DNA from: an uncultured Bdellovibrio sp.
Lineage (GTDB): Bacteria; Bdellovibrionota; Bdellovibrionia; Bdellovibrionales; Bdellovibrionaceae
Length of the DNA stretch: 9,617 nucleotides
Assembly: GCF_946478835.1 (NCBI RefSeq)
Contig: NZ_CAMLDV010000136.1
Location: forward strand, 1 to 9,617
Reading direction: 5' to 3'
Below the pieces are notes generated by a model. It made no database searches. It was not told where the DNA came from and saw only the letters and a program-made list of their open reading frames with translations. Below, one piece after another: positions 1 through 5,765 of this stretch. How positions within the stretch are numbered: the stretch's first letter is position 1; every line of letters begins with the position of its first letter. The position numbers were made by a program, and so were the translations under genes.

Positions 1-214
1 AAGGCTGTGGGGGTGTCTTCGTTCCGTCATCATCAGGGTTTGTCGGAGTTGTTGTTCCACCATTTCCTTGGCTCGCATTGTCGTCACCGCCGGGTTCGGT
101 CACGAAGTCGCCGTTGTTCAAGTTAGAAGGAACTTCTTTGCCCCCGCCACTTTCTAGACACCCTGTTAACGCCATCCCTGCGAGCAGTAGAACTGTTACA
201 CCCAGATTCTTCAT
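1..214 (-). CDS. Lipoprotein of unknown function (N-terminal part, cut by window edge)
   Basis: Reading leftwards from ATG at 214, 71 codons are open to the window edge. The product starts with MKNLGVTVLLLAG and has a lipobox LTGC at residues 16-19, so Cys19 should be lipidated after signal peptidase II cleavage. The rest seen is a low-complexity linker rich in Gly, Asn, Asp, Thr and Pro (for example GGDDNASQGNGG and repeated TP/PP), the type of flexible tether that follows the lipid anchor in many surface lipoproteins. A strong Shine-Dalgarno GGAGGG lies just before the ATG. The functional domain would lie beyond the left edge, so no function can be given. Inner versus outer membrane cannot be settled; residue +2 is Leu, not Asp, which under the enterobacterial rule favours the outer membrane. 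The gene is divergent from lipB. Confidence 0.85.
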   Translation of the reverse strand, partial: MKNLGVTVLLLAGMALTGCLESGGGKEVPSNLNNGDFVTEPGGDDNASQGNGGTTTPTNPDDDGTKTPPQP

Positions 215-251
215 GGACCCTCCGTCTATTTTCCCTGTCCTGTGATTCCAT

Positions 252-298
252 TCTGTAGCGAGTTTCAGGGGCATTTCAAATGAATCTCATTTTGAAAT
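252..298 (-). promoter_or_regulatory. Possible promoter with inverted repeat for the lipoprotein gene
   Basis: A perfect 8-bp inverted repeat, ATTTCAAA (273-280) and TTTGAAAT (291-298), is separated by 10 nt. With one bulged base the arms extend 3 bp further inward (TGA/TCA). On the minus strand the left arm contains TTGAAA (274-279), a 5/6 match to a -35 box, followed after 16 nt by TACAGA (252-257), a weak -10. The repeat therefore covers the putative -35 box, as an operator would. No regulator is identified, and A/T-rich repeats of this size can arise by chance. Confidence 0.35.
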
Positions 299-406
299 TT
301 TTGTGACTAAAGCATCAACACTCGCAGAAACACTGATGTAAAAAGATTTGTCAGTCTTTTAATAATGCAATGACATCCCCGACTTTCGGTGGCAAAAATA
401 ATATTT

Positions 407-1063
407 ATGGCAGACCTTACTTTTCAAGATTGGGGACTCATCGATTACGATGTGGCTCTGAAAAAACAACTCGAACTTGTCGAGAAAGTTCACTCGGAAA
501 ATCTTCCGGGCTATCTTGTTTTTTGTTCTCATCCACCGGTTGTCACTTTAGGTCGCGCCACTAAAGAAGGTGACGTTTTTGCTTGGAATGGACGAGTTGT
601 GGAAGTCTCTCGTGGCGGTCGCGCGACTTATCATGGCCCAAGCCAATTGATTGTCTACCCAATTCTCAACCTCACTTTCGCACGCAAAGGCCGTAAAGAT
701 CGCGAGATCGTAGGCTACCTGCGTGCCCTTGAAGATGCGATCGTCGATGTTTTAAAATCTTACGATGTTCAAGCGCAGGGAAAATCTTTGCACAAAAATC
801 CTCAAACGGATTCTGAAGCTGATGAAACAGGCGTGTGGGTGGGAAATCACAAAATCGCCTCTCTAGGTGTCGGCGTACGCAAATGGGTGACCTTCCATGG
901 AGCTGCAATCAATTTGAATTACGATCCGAAAGCTTTTGTGGGCATGAATCCTTGTGGATTTACAACAGACACGATGGTCAGTCTTGAACAAATTCTACAA
1001 ACATCTATTGACGTCAAACAATTCAGCGAGCGCTTAAAGCTTCGCCTTCTCCAAGTTTTGTAG
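407..1063 (+). CDS. lipB: LipB octanoyl-[ACP]:protein N-octanoyltransferase
   Basis: LipB moves an octanoyl group from acyl carrier protein to a lysine on lipoyl domains (pyruvate and 2-oxoglutarate dehydrogenases, GcvH), the first step of cytoplasmic lipoate synthesis before LipA adds sulfur. The 218-residue product carries the family signature RGGRATYHGP at residues 69-78, the active-site lysine motif KIASLG (Lys149), FHGAAINLN (163-171) and NPCG with the nucleophile Cys183. Length fits the family. Residues about 125-145 form a hydrophilic insert (KSLHKNPQTDSEADETG) before the Lys motif. The start is uncertain: an in-frame GTG at 389 would add six residues, but neither start has a strong ribosome site. 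I chose ATG 407 because the family homology begins just after it. A weak -10-like AATAAT lies at 361-366. lipA is not adjacent. Confidence 0.93.
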   Translation: MADLTFQDWGLIDYDVALKKQLELVEKVHSENLPGYLVFCSHPPVVTLGRATKEGDVFAWNGRVVEVSRGGRATYHGPSQLIVYPILNLTFARKGRKDREIVGYLRALEDAIVDVLKSYDVQAQGKSLHKNPQTDSEADETGVWVGNHKIASLGVGVRKWVTFHGAAINLNYDPKAFVGMNPCGFTTDTMVSLEQILQTSIDVKQFSERLKLRLLQVL

Positions 1064-1078
1064 CTAACAAAAAATGTC

Positions 1079-1094
1079 CTCTCGAGAGCTTTTT
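1079..1094 (+). terminator. Weak candidate terminator after lipB
   Basis: A perfect palindrome CTCTCGAGAG begins 15 nt after the lipB stop and is followed by C and then five T. A real RNA hairpin here would have only about 3-4 bp plus a tetraloop, possibly helped by pairing of the upstream A-run (1070-1074) with the T-run. This is a poor intrinsic terminator, but nothing better lies downstream of lipB. Confidence 0.25.
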
Positions 1095-1144
1095 ATCACG
1101 TAGGCTGCGTCACAAACAACGAGCACAGCGACTTAATACACATT

Positions 1145-1157
1145 TCTGAAATTCAGA
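1145..1157. repeat. 13-bp palindrome, operator-like
   Basis: TCTGAA-A-TTCAGA is a perfect 6-bp inverted repeat around one central base. It lies between lipB and the HNH gene, 21 nt left of a larger stem-loop. The compact symmetry suits a dimeric regulator site, but no promoter can be assigned to it and no regulator is known. Confidence 0.3.
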
Positions 1158-1177
1158 CATTACGAATAATTCCATTT

Positions 1178-1198
1178 ACTGCTATCGCCGATGGCAGT
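1178..1198. repeat. Stem-loop of 9 bp with a 3-nt loop
   Basis: ACTGCTATC (1178-1186), loop GCC, and GATGGCAGT (1190-1198) form a stem with eight Watson-Crick pairs and one T-G wobble in plus-strand RNA. Two further wobble pairs could extend it outward. There is no T-run after it on either strand, so it is not an intrinsic terminator. It could be an RNA structure in a long leader or small RNA, or an imperfect protein-binding site. Confidence 0.45.
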
Positions 1199-1445
1199 GG
1201 TGCACAATATTTGTAATTTAGATTTTCATTGACACATATTTTTGTGAATTTCCTTAGACGTTAGTTTTCGGAAGGTCATTGCCATAAGATAACTTCTAAC
1301 GCTTCTAAAAGTATCATCCAGCGTTCCTGTTTAACGACGAAGGGTCGCCCGTTATTTGGAAAAAGCATTGTCTCTTGGTCGAAATACGAGCGAAAAATAT
1401 CGTCCTTAAAAGTCATGATAGAACTCTTCCTGAGGGAGGATTTTT

Positions 1446-2468
1446 ATGAATCAAAACTTGAGAAAATTATCAGATCAGGAACTCTTACGCCAAACCGAAA
1501 TGCTGGTACAAAAAGAAAGAGCAACGACCTTGGAGGTATTGCAGGTTTTGCGCGAAATAGAAATTCGTCGTCTGTTTGTGGATCTAGGATTTTCCTCCAT
1601 GTACGAAATGTGCATTAAACACTATAAATATTCTGAAGGACAGACACAGCGAAGACTGTCGGCGGCAAGGCTTTTAAAAGAACTTCCTGAGATTGAAGAA
1701 AAGATCCAGTCAGGAAGTTTAAATATTACCACTCTTGCTAAAGTTCAAAGTTTTGTCAGAGCAGAGCAACAGGTGCAGCATTCTCTTTCCAAAATGGACA
1801 AGTTGCAGTTGTTAGAAATCCTGCAAGATAAATCCACTCGTGAGGCTGAAAAAGAATTAGTGAGGCAATCTCATCAACCAGAGCTTCTAATTGGGAAATT
1901 TCATTTGAGTGAGAAGTCTTTGAATGAAATCGTCAAAGACGTCCCTGAGCAATTCGTGAAATTCGAAGCCTTACTCAATCAGGAAAATCAATCACTGCTC
2001 CAGGAGTTTAAAGAGCTGTTTGCTCATGAACTCCCCGATGGAAACGCCTTGTCTGTTTTGCAGCTTCTTTTAAAGAAGGCCATCAAAGATAAAAAGAAGA
2101 AGGTAGGTCTAGATGAAGCTGCCAATAAAAAATCTGACATGTCAGCATTTAGCAAACCAGCAGCGAATTCAAAGATCGAGAAAAATGCTGCACGATTGCC
2201 ATCGTCACCAAAGGTGCCTTCTTTAAGGCCCGCAATTTCTATTCATACTAAAAGATTTTTATGGAAAAGATCTCAAGGTTGCTGCGAGCATGTTGATGCA
2301 AAATCCAAGCAACGATGTTCCTCGAGATATGCTCTGCAAATTGATCACGCCAAGCCCGTTGCTCTTGGAGGAGATAATACCGTCGAGAATTTAGCTCTGC
2401 TTTGTCGTGCCCATAATTCGCGGAGGTCTATTAAAACTTTTGGCGTTATCGATACTTCCAATTCGTAG
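1446..2468 (+). CDS. HNH-endonuclease-type protein with long helical N-terminal region
   Basis: The 340-residue product has two parts. Residues 1-215 are charged and probably all helical. Within them, about 40-105 (RRLFVDLGFSSMYEMCIKHY onward) matches my memory of the conserved segment in a large family of HNH proteins common in Bdellovibrio, myxobacteria and relatives. Residues 216-262 are a Lys/Ser/Pro-rich linker. The C-terminal HNH domain (about 268-332) shows C279/C280 and C291, then IDHAKPVALGGDN (D300, H301), NL at 315-316 and LCRAHN (C320, H323, N324). The ββα-metal core residues are thus present and nuclease activity is plausible. Substrate and biological role are unknown. I see no partner methylase, recombinase or terminase. 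Start: ATG 1446 follows GGGAGGA with 5-nt spacing. It stands alone between lipB and a convergent operon. Confidence 0.85.
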   Translation: MNQNLRKLSDQELLRQTEMLVQKERATTLEVLQVLREIEIRRLFVDLGFSSMYEMCIKHYKYSEGQTQRRLSAARLLKELPEIEEKIQSGSLNITTLAKVQSFVRAEQQVQHSLSKMDKLQLLEILQDKSTREAEKELVRQSHQPELLIGKFHLSEKSLNEIVKDVPEQFVKFEALLNQENQSLLQEFKELFAHELPDGNALSVLQLLLKKAIKDKKKKVGLDEAANKKSDMSAFSKPAANSKIEKNAARLPSSPKVPSLRPAISIHTKRFLWKRSQGCCEHVDAKSKQRCSSRYALQIDHAKPVALGGDNTVENLALLCRAHNSRRSIKTFGVIDTSNS

Positions 2469-2479
2469 ATTATGAGATC

Positions 2480-2504
2480 AGCCACAAGACTCACGGGCTT
2501 TTTT
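2480..2504 (+). terminator. Candidate terminator after the HNH gene
   Basis: AGCC (2480-2483) pairs with GGCT (2496-2499) and leads straight into six T (2499-2504), 12 nt after the HNH stop. The stem is short and the loop 12 nt. A 7-bp inverted repeat, ATTATGA (2469-2475)/TCATAAT (2513-2519), encloses the whole element and could add an outer stem. Confidence 0.4.
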
Positions 2505-2520
2505 GAACGTTTTCATAATG

Positions 2521-2538
2521 CTAATTCTAAAAAATTAG
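2521..2538 (-). repeat. Hairpin at the end of the minus-strand operon, possible terminator
   Basis: CTAATT (2521-2526) and AATTAG (2533-2538) make a 6-bp A/T-rich hairpin, 17 nt beyond the GNAT gene stop in the leftward direction. It has no clear T-run after it, so termination there is uncertain. A further AATTAG overlaps the GNAT stop region (2553-2558). Confidence 0.25.
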
Positions 2539-2554
2539 ATTTCCAAGCGAAGAA

Positions 2555-2992
2555 TTAGTTCCTCTTCCTGCTCGGGATTTTCAGGTGTTGTATTTTCTGA
2601 AAGTCAGTGAATCCATTTTTTCGGTAAAATAATCGAGTCCGCTGATAAGGTTCGTAATCGACAGAGTCTCCCAAAGTACTGACAAGAATTGAACTCACGT
2701 CGTGCTTCAGAAGACTTCTGCGCAGCTCCTGCAAAAGCTGCGTCCCGACTCCAGAACGATGCCGGGTCGGCACAACCCCCATCCAAGCAATTGTCGCGAC
2801 CCCTTGATTTACAAAGTAGGTTAAAAAACCTACGACCTTACTTTGCTCAACAGCCACAAGACCAGATTGGAAATGGATATCTTCTTTTATAGATGCAACA
2901 CCACCCTGGGTAAACCATTGAGGAAGAGCGGTTGATATTGCCAGAATCATGTCATGATCCAGCGAAGTCATTTGCCTAATCAACAAAGCCAT
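2555..2992 (-). CDS. GNAT-family N-acetyltransferase, substrate unknown
   Basis: This 145-residue protein has the size and pattern of a single GNAT domain, which transfers acetyl from acetyl-CoA to an amine. The acetyl-CoA-binding motif A is at residues 71-86: MGVVPTRHRSGVGTQL, with the (R/Q)xxGxG loop at R79-S-G-V-G-T84. The strand before it (VATIAW) and the C-terminal YQRTRLFYRKNGF (116-128) are typical, the latter like GNAT enzymes whose conserved Tyr acts near the thiolate. Nothing indicates the substrate (protein, antibiotic or metabolite). Start ATG 2992 has only a weak upstream ribosome site, so coupling to the preceding doxX-like gene, 22 nt away, is likely. It is the last gene of the leftward run and converges on the HNH gene. 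Confidence 0.85.
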   Translation of the reverse strand: MALLIRQMTSLDHDMILAISTALPQWFTQGGVASIKEDIHFQSGLVAVEQSKVVGFLTYFVNQGVATIAWMGVVPTRHRSGVGTQLLQELRRSLLKHDVSSILVSTLGDSVDYEPYQRTRLFYRKNGFTDFQKIQHLKIPSRKRN

Positions 2993-3014
2993 CTTGCATC
3001 AAGCTTTCAGGAAA

Positions 3015-3446
3015 TTACTTCTTCTTTGAAATCATGTGATCCACGGACCAGCGACCTGCCCCGTGAAGGACAAAGAACAAAGAGGCAAAGAGATATAACA
3101 ACGCCATTTCTTTTTGTCCGAAAGGATCCGCTCTGTGCACTCCCAGAACTGCAACTGCCATAGTGAACACAACAAAGGCGGCGGCAGGACGAGTCAGAAG
3201 ACCTATTGCTAACAAAACTCCTCCTGCAAATTCCGCAAGCCCTGCGCACCATGCGAAGAACTCAGGCGCCGGAAATCCCAGAGAAGAAATACCATCCACC
3301 AACATTTGCGGCGGAGGCAATTTACCCAAACCGTGAGAAAAAGCCATCGTCAGTCCGATAAACACACGCAACAAAGTCAAAGCGGCATCGTCGTATTTCG
3401 TATTAAAATTTCTTGCAGATAAAATCTTGGATAGAAAACCAGGCAT
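3015..3446 (-). CDS. DoxX-family inner-membrane protein
   Basis: The 143-residue product has four hydrophobic segments at about 20-38, 64-84, 87-104 and 113-131, as in DoxX/DoxD-like proteins. Family-type features are LLRVFIGLTMAFSHGLGKL (25-43) in the first helix region, GLAEFAGGVLLAIGLLTRPA (69-88), GVHRADPF (102-109) and HGAGRWSVD (128-136). Members are small inner-membrane proteins; the archaeal one was first found with a thiosulfate:quinone oxidoreductase, and mycobacterial ones have been tied to oxidative stress. The exact reaction here is unknown. Start: a TTG at 3464 is in frame, but GGAGG sits 8 nt before ATG 3446, so the latter is preferred. The gene lies 27 nt after the BLUF gene and 22 nt before the GNAT gene, consistent with one transcript. 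Confidence 0.88.
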   Translation of the reverse strand: MPGFLSKILSARNFNTKYDDAALTLLRVFIGLTMAFSHGLGKLPPPQMLVDGISSLGFPAPEFFAWCAGLAEFAGGVLLAIGLLTRPAAAFVVFTMAVAVLGVHRADPFGQKEMALLYLFASLFFVLHGAGRWSVDHMISKKK

Positions 3447-3473
3447 AGAGAGAACCTCCAACAAAGCTGTTAA

Positions 3474-3902
3474 TTATTTTAATTCAGGAGCAGAAGCACG
3501 GAACTGATGCAGCATCGGCATGATTAACGAGCGGCGACTCGCACCACCATCTAAGCATGCATCAAATAAATTGATAAGGTCTTCAGTGGAATTCGGACTG
3601 ACATCCCCATCATAAAAAGCCATTGTCCAATTCGGGAACAGACGTTGATCGCCTTCGGCTTCAATAAGAACCCGCAAAGAGTAATTGCGATCATCTAACA
3701 GGATTTTACCAAGAACTTTGCGAACACTTTTTTCATCGCCTTCCAACAATTGCAGGAAGTGTCCATCACGAAAAATCAAAAGGCCAGTGATGGCCTCTTG
3801 AGAATTATTTCGTCGTGAAACTTCGAGAATATCATGAATATCTGTATAACTGATATCCTCGGCCGCCTCACTGATATAGACAAGATGAAAAATTGGATTC
3901 AT
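3474..3902 (-). CDS. Short BLUF-domain blue-light sensor (FAD-binding)
   Basis: The 142-residue protein is a BLUF domain (about 4-98) plus a C-terminal helical tail and no output enzyme, like PixD-type short BLUF proteins. The flavin-site residues are all present and align with Slr1694/PixD offset by one: Tyr9 (FHLVYIS), Asn32/Asn33 (SRRNN), ITGLL (38-42), Gln51 (FLQLLEG), Trp92 and Met94 (NWTMAF). The Tyr-Gln hydrogen-bond switch is therefore intact and a red-shifting photocycle is expected. Such proteins act by light-dependent binding to a partner, not seen here. Start: ATG 3902 follows GAGGAAA and lies 7 nt after the MaoC stop; an upstream ATG at 3923 would overlap MaoC and add seven unmatched residues. 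The operon position suggests co-expression with PhoH, MaoC and DoxX proteins. Confidence 0.93.
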   Translation of the reverse strand: MNPIFHLVYISEAAEDISYTDIHDILEVSRRNNSQEAITGLLIFRDGHFLQLLEGDEKSVRKVLGKILLDDRNYSLRVLIEAEGDQRLFPNWTMAFYDGDVSPNSTEDLINLFDACLDGGASRRSLIMPMLHQFRASAPELK

Positions 3903-3909
3903 TTTCCTC

Positions 3910-4320
3910 TTATGCCGGTGCATTCATCATGATGACGGCTTCACCCTTCACCACGATATCACCATTTTCTTTGTACGCGTTGGTTTCAACCGTCGCGATC
4001 CCTTTTTCCTTACGAAGACCTGTGATCTTGATTGTGATCGTGATCGTGTCATCGATGAAAACCGGATTCACGAATTTCAAAGATTGTCCCAAATAAATTC
4101 CACCCAAACCGATTCCGTCGACAAGAGCTCTGGAAATCAGAGCTCCAACGATCATCCCGTGGGCAATACGACGTTTAAAGCGGCTCTTACCCGCGTATTC
4201 GTCATCGAGATGAATAGGATTGCGATCTCCGGATAAATCAGCGAATTGGTGAACCATTTTGTCAGTCACCTTCACTGTGATCGAAGCCGTGTATCCTACA
4301 TCAATTTCTGCCGTAACCAT
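3910..4320 (-). CDS. MaoC/PhaJ-type (R)-specific enoyl-CoA hydratase
   Basis: The 136-residue product is a single hot-dog-fold MaoC dehydratase domain, nearly the length of Aeromonas PhaJ (134). The hydratase signature FADLSGDRNPIHLDDEYA spans residues 26-43, with catalytic Asp32 and His37 plus Asn34 and Pro35. The following KSRFKRRIAHGMIVGALIS (45-63) is also typical. Such enzymes hydrate trans-2-enoyl-CoA to (R)-3-hydroxyacyl-CoA, feeding polyhydroxyalkanoate or fatty-acid pathways. Chain-length preference cannot be read here, and no PHA synthase is in view. Start: ATG 4320 has AGGAG 8 nt upstream and lies 10 nt after the phoH stop. A longer open frame back to 4374 overlaps phoH and adds residues unlike the family. 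It is the second gene of the leftward run. Confidence 0.92.
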   Translation of the reverse strand: MVTAEIDVGYTASITVKVTDKMVHQFADLSGDRNPIHLDDEYAGKSRFKRRIAHGMIVGALISRALVDGIGLGGIYLGQSLKFVNPVFIDDTITITIKITGLRKEKGIATVETNAYKENGDIVVKGEAVIMMNAPA

Positions 4321-4330
4321 TTTTAAACTC

Positions 4331-5647
4331 CTACAAAATATTCGCTGCCAATTCGGCAAGCTCAGATCTTTCACCTTTTGTGAGAGTCACGTGGGCTGCA
4401 ATCGGATGCCCTTTAAATCTCTCTACAGCGTAAGTGAGACCGCTGTTCGCAGAATCCACATACGGGTTGTCGATCTGATAAACGTCTCCAGTCAAAACAA
4501 CTTTTGTCCCGCGTCCTGCGCGTGTAACAATTGTCTTGATTTCATGCGGAGTCAAGTTTTGTGCTTCATCCACAATGAGGTATTGCTTCGGAATGCTGCG
4601 ACCGCGAATGTATGTCAATGGCTCAATATTCAACATACCTTGATTGATCAATTCTTGCGCGCGACCCGCTGCTTTTTTGTCCGCACCCATCAAGAACTCT
4701 ACGTTATCAAAAATCGGTTGCATCCAGGGATTTAATTTCTGTTCAATGTCACCTGGCAAATAACCGATATCACGTCCCATTGGGAAAATCGGACGAGATA
4801 CAAGTAATCTCTGGAATTGGCCTTGATCCAAAGTTTTGTGAAGGCCTGCTGCGATCGCCAGCAACGTCTTACCTGTTCCGGCTTTACCAACAAGAGAAAC
4901 AAACATCACTTCGTCGTTCATCAAACAATCCAAAGCAAATGCCTGTTCGACATTTCTCGCGTGAATGCCCCAAATAGAATCTGCCGCCTGCATCAAGGGA
5001 ACGATGGCTTTTTCAGCAAAACTAAAACGACCAATTGCCGAATGATTAGGATTCGCGGAATCCTTCATGATCACGTATTGGTTCGCATAAAGTTTCATGT
5101 CCGTCAAAAAGCGTTTCTCTTTGTAGAACATGTCGATTTGTTCCGGAGTCACCATGATCTCTTGATAACCTTCGTAAAGGTCATCACGATTGATATCATT
5201 CGATTCATAGTCTTTTGCAACAACGCCGTAAACGTCGGCTTTGATACGAAGATTGATGTCTTTAGAAATCAACTCCACCTTGTAACGTGGATGTTGTTTT
5301 TGCAAAGCCAGCGCCGTGTTCAAGATACGGTTGTCTGCTTTTTGGTGATCCAACTCTGATGGCATCCCCGCCAGCATCAAATCTGTGTTGATGTAAACCA
5401 TTGTTTCGGAGTTATCGATTTGCACGCCACTTGCGAGAGAACCCTTCGCACGAAGCACGTCGATAAAGCGGCTGAATTGACGGGCGTTACGTCCGTTTTC
5501 GCCCTGGTCTCTTTTGAATTTATCTACTTCTTCGATAACTGAAATGGGGATGTGAACATCTGCCTCCCCAAAACGCAGAATCGCCTGAGAATCGAAAAGA
5601 ATCACGTTTGTATCGACAACAATTTTTCTGCGCTTAGCTTTACTCAA
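4331..5647 (-). CDS. phoH: PhoH-family ATPase with N-terminal PIN domain (PhoH2 type)
   Basis: The 438-residue protein joins a PIN nuclease domain to a PhoH ATPase, the PhoH2 layout; mycobacterial PhoH2 is reported as an RNA helicase/ribonuclease. PIN part (about 8-145): VVDTNV with Asp12, Glu39/Glu40 (VIEEVD), Asp105 (KADNRIL) and Asp130 (SKDINLR), so the acidic metal site looks intact. ATPase part (about 235-438): Walker A GKAGTGKT at 254-261, RPIFPMGRDIGYLPG (285-299), Walker B LIVDEAQN with Asp360-Glu361, TGDVYQID (386-393), and a family-type end LTKGERSELAELAANIL. Start: TTG 5647 has GGAGGG six nt upstream. An ATG at 5686 is in frame but would put that site inside the gene and adds 13 unmatched residues lying over the putative transcription start. 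It is the first gene of the five-gene run. Confidence 0.93.
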   Translation of the reverse strand: MSKAKRRKIVVDTNVILFDSQAILRFGEADVHIPISVIEEVDKFKRDQGENGRNARQFSRFIDVLRAKGSLASGVQIDNSETMVYINTDLMLAGMPSELDHQKADNRILNTALALQKQHPRYKVELISKDINLRIKADVYGVVAKDYESNDINRDDLYEGYQEIMVTPEQIDMFYKEKRFLTDMKLYANQYVIMKDSANPNHSAIGRFSFAEKAIVPLMQAADSIWGIHARNVEQAFALDCLMNDEVMFVSLVGKAGTGKTLLAIAAGLHKTLDQGQFQRLLVSRPIFPMGRDIGYLPGDIEQKLNPWMQPIFDNVEFLMGADKKAAGRAQELINQGMLNIEPLTYIRGRSIPKQYLIVDEAQNLTPHEIKTIVTRAGRGTKVVLTGDVYQIDNPYVDSANSGLTYAVERFKGHPIAAHVTLTKGERSELAELAANIL

Positions 5648-5677
5648 GGACAGCCCTCCGTGTTTATAGTCCGTGCA

Positions 5678-5727
5678 ATTCTGCATCCGCTGCAGAATAT
5701 ACCACAGCTAAATTGCAACAAATTGCA
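5678..5727 (-). promoter_or_regulatory. Promoter region of phoH with palindrome and phased repeats
   Basis: Reading leftwards, an extended -10, TGGTATATT (5704-5696), would start RNA near 5689, about 30 nt before the phoH ribosome site; there is no good -35. A perfect 8-bp inverted repeat, ATTCTGCA (5678-5685)/TGCAGAAT (5691-5698) with a 5-nt loop, overlaps the -10 and start point. Upstream, AAATTGCA occurs twice, 10 bp apart (5710-5717, 5720-5727), and an inverted copy TGCAATT lies at 5674-5680. A further GGACT-AA-AGTCC sits at 5728-5739. This is consistent with repressor and activator sites on one helical face, but no factor is known. Confidence 0.45.
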
Positions 5728-5765
5728 GGACTAAAGTCCACGGAAAAGGGCCGCGTGAATTGAAT

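Larger units (their letters stand above)
1064..1445. other. 382-bp non-coding region rich in inverted repeats upstream of the HNH gene
   Basis: No convincing gene is seen on either strand. Visible structures, left to right: a 10-bp palindrome CTCTCGAGAG followed by five T (1079-1094); a 13-bp palindrome TCTGAAATTCAGA (1145-1157); a 9-bp stem with a 3-nt loop (1178-1198); a short repeat ACAA-TAT-TTGT (1204-1214); a -35-like TTGACA at 1229-1234 with no good -10 at 16-18 nt; a widely spaced inverted repeat CGTTAG (1259-1264)/CTAACG (1296-1301); and a tandem direct repeat CTTCTAA (1293-1299 and 1302-1308). The HNH gene's strong ribosome site GGGAGGA sits at 1434-1440. It could be a long 5' leader, a small-RNA locus or degraded sequence. 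Confidence 0.5.

Noticed and set aside
1187..1194. GCCGATGG as a second sigma-28 -10 element
   Set aside because: The -35 half at the required 11-nt spacing does not match, and the sequence is part of a stem-loop.
1229..1234. Consensus TTGACA as the -35 of an HNH-gene promoter
   Set aside because: No acceptable -10 at 16-18 nt downstream, so it is only noted within the intergenic entry.
4259..4735. 158-codon plus-strand frame over the MaoC/phoH junction
   Set aside because: Antisense to two clear genes, with Cys- and Asn-rich composition typical of a shadow frame.
4817..5359. 180-codon open frame on the plus strand opposite phoH
   Set aside because: It lies wholly antisense to well-conserved PIN and ATPase coding sequence, has no ribosome site, and its translation resembles no protein family.
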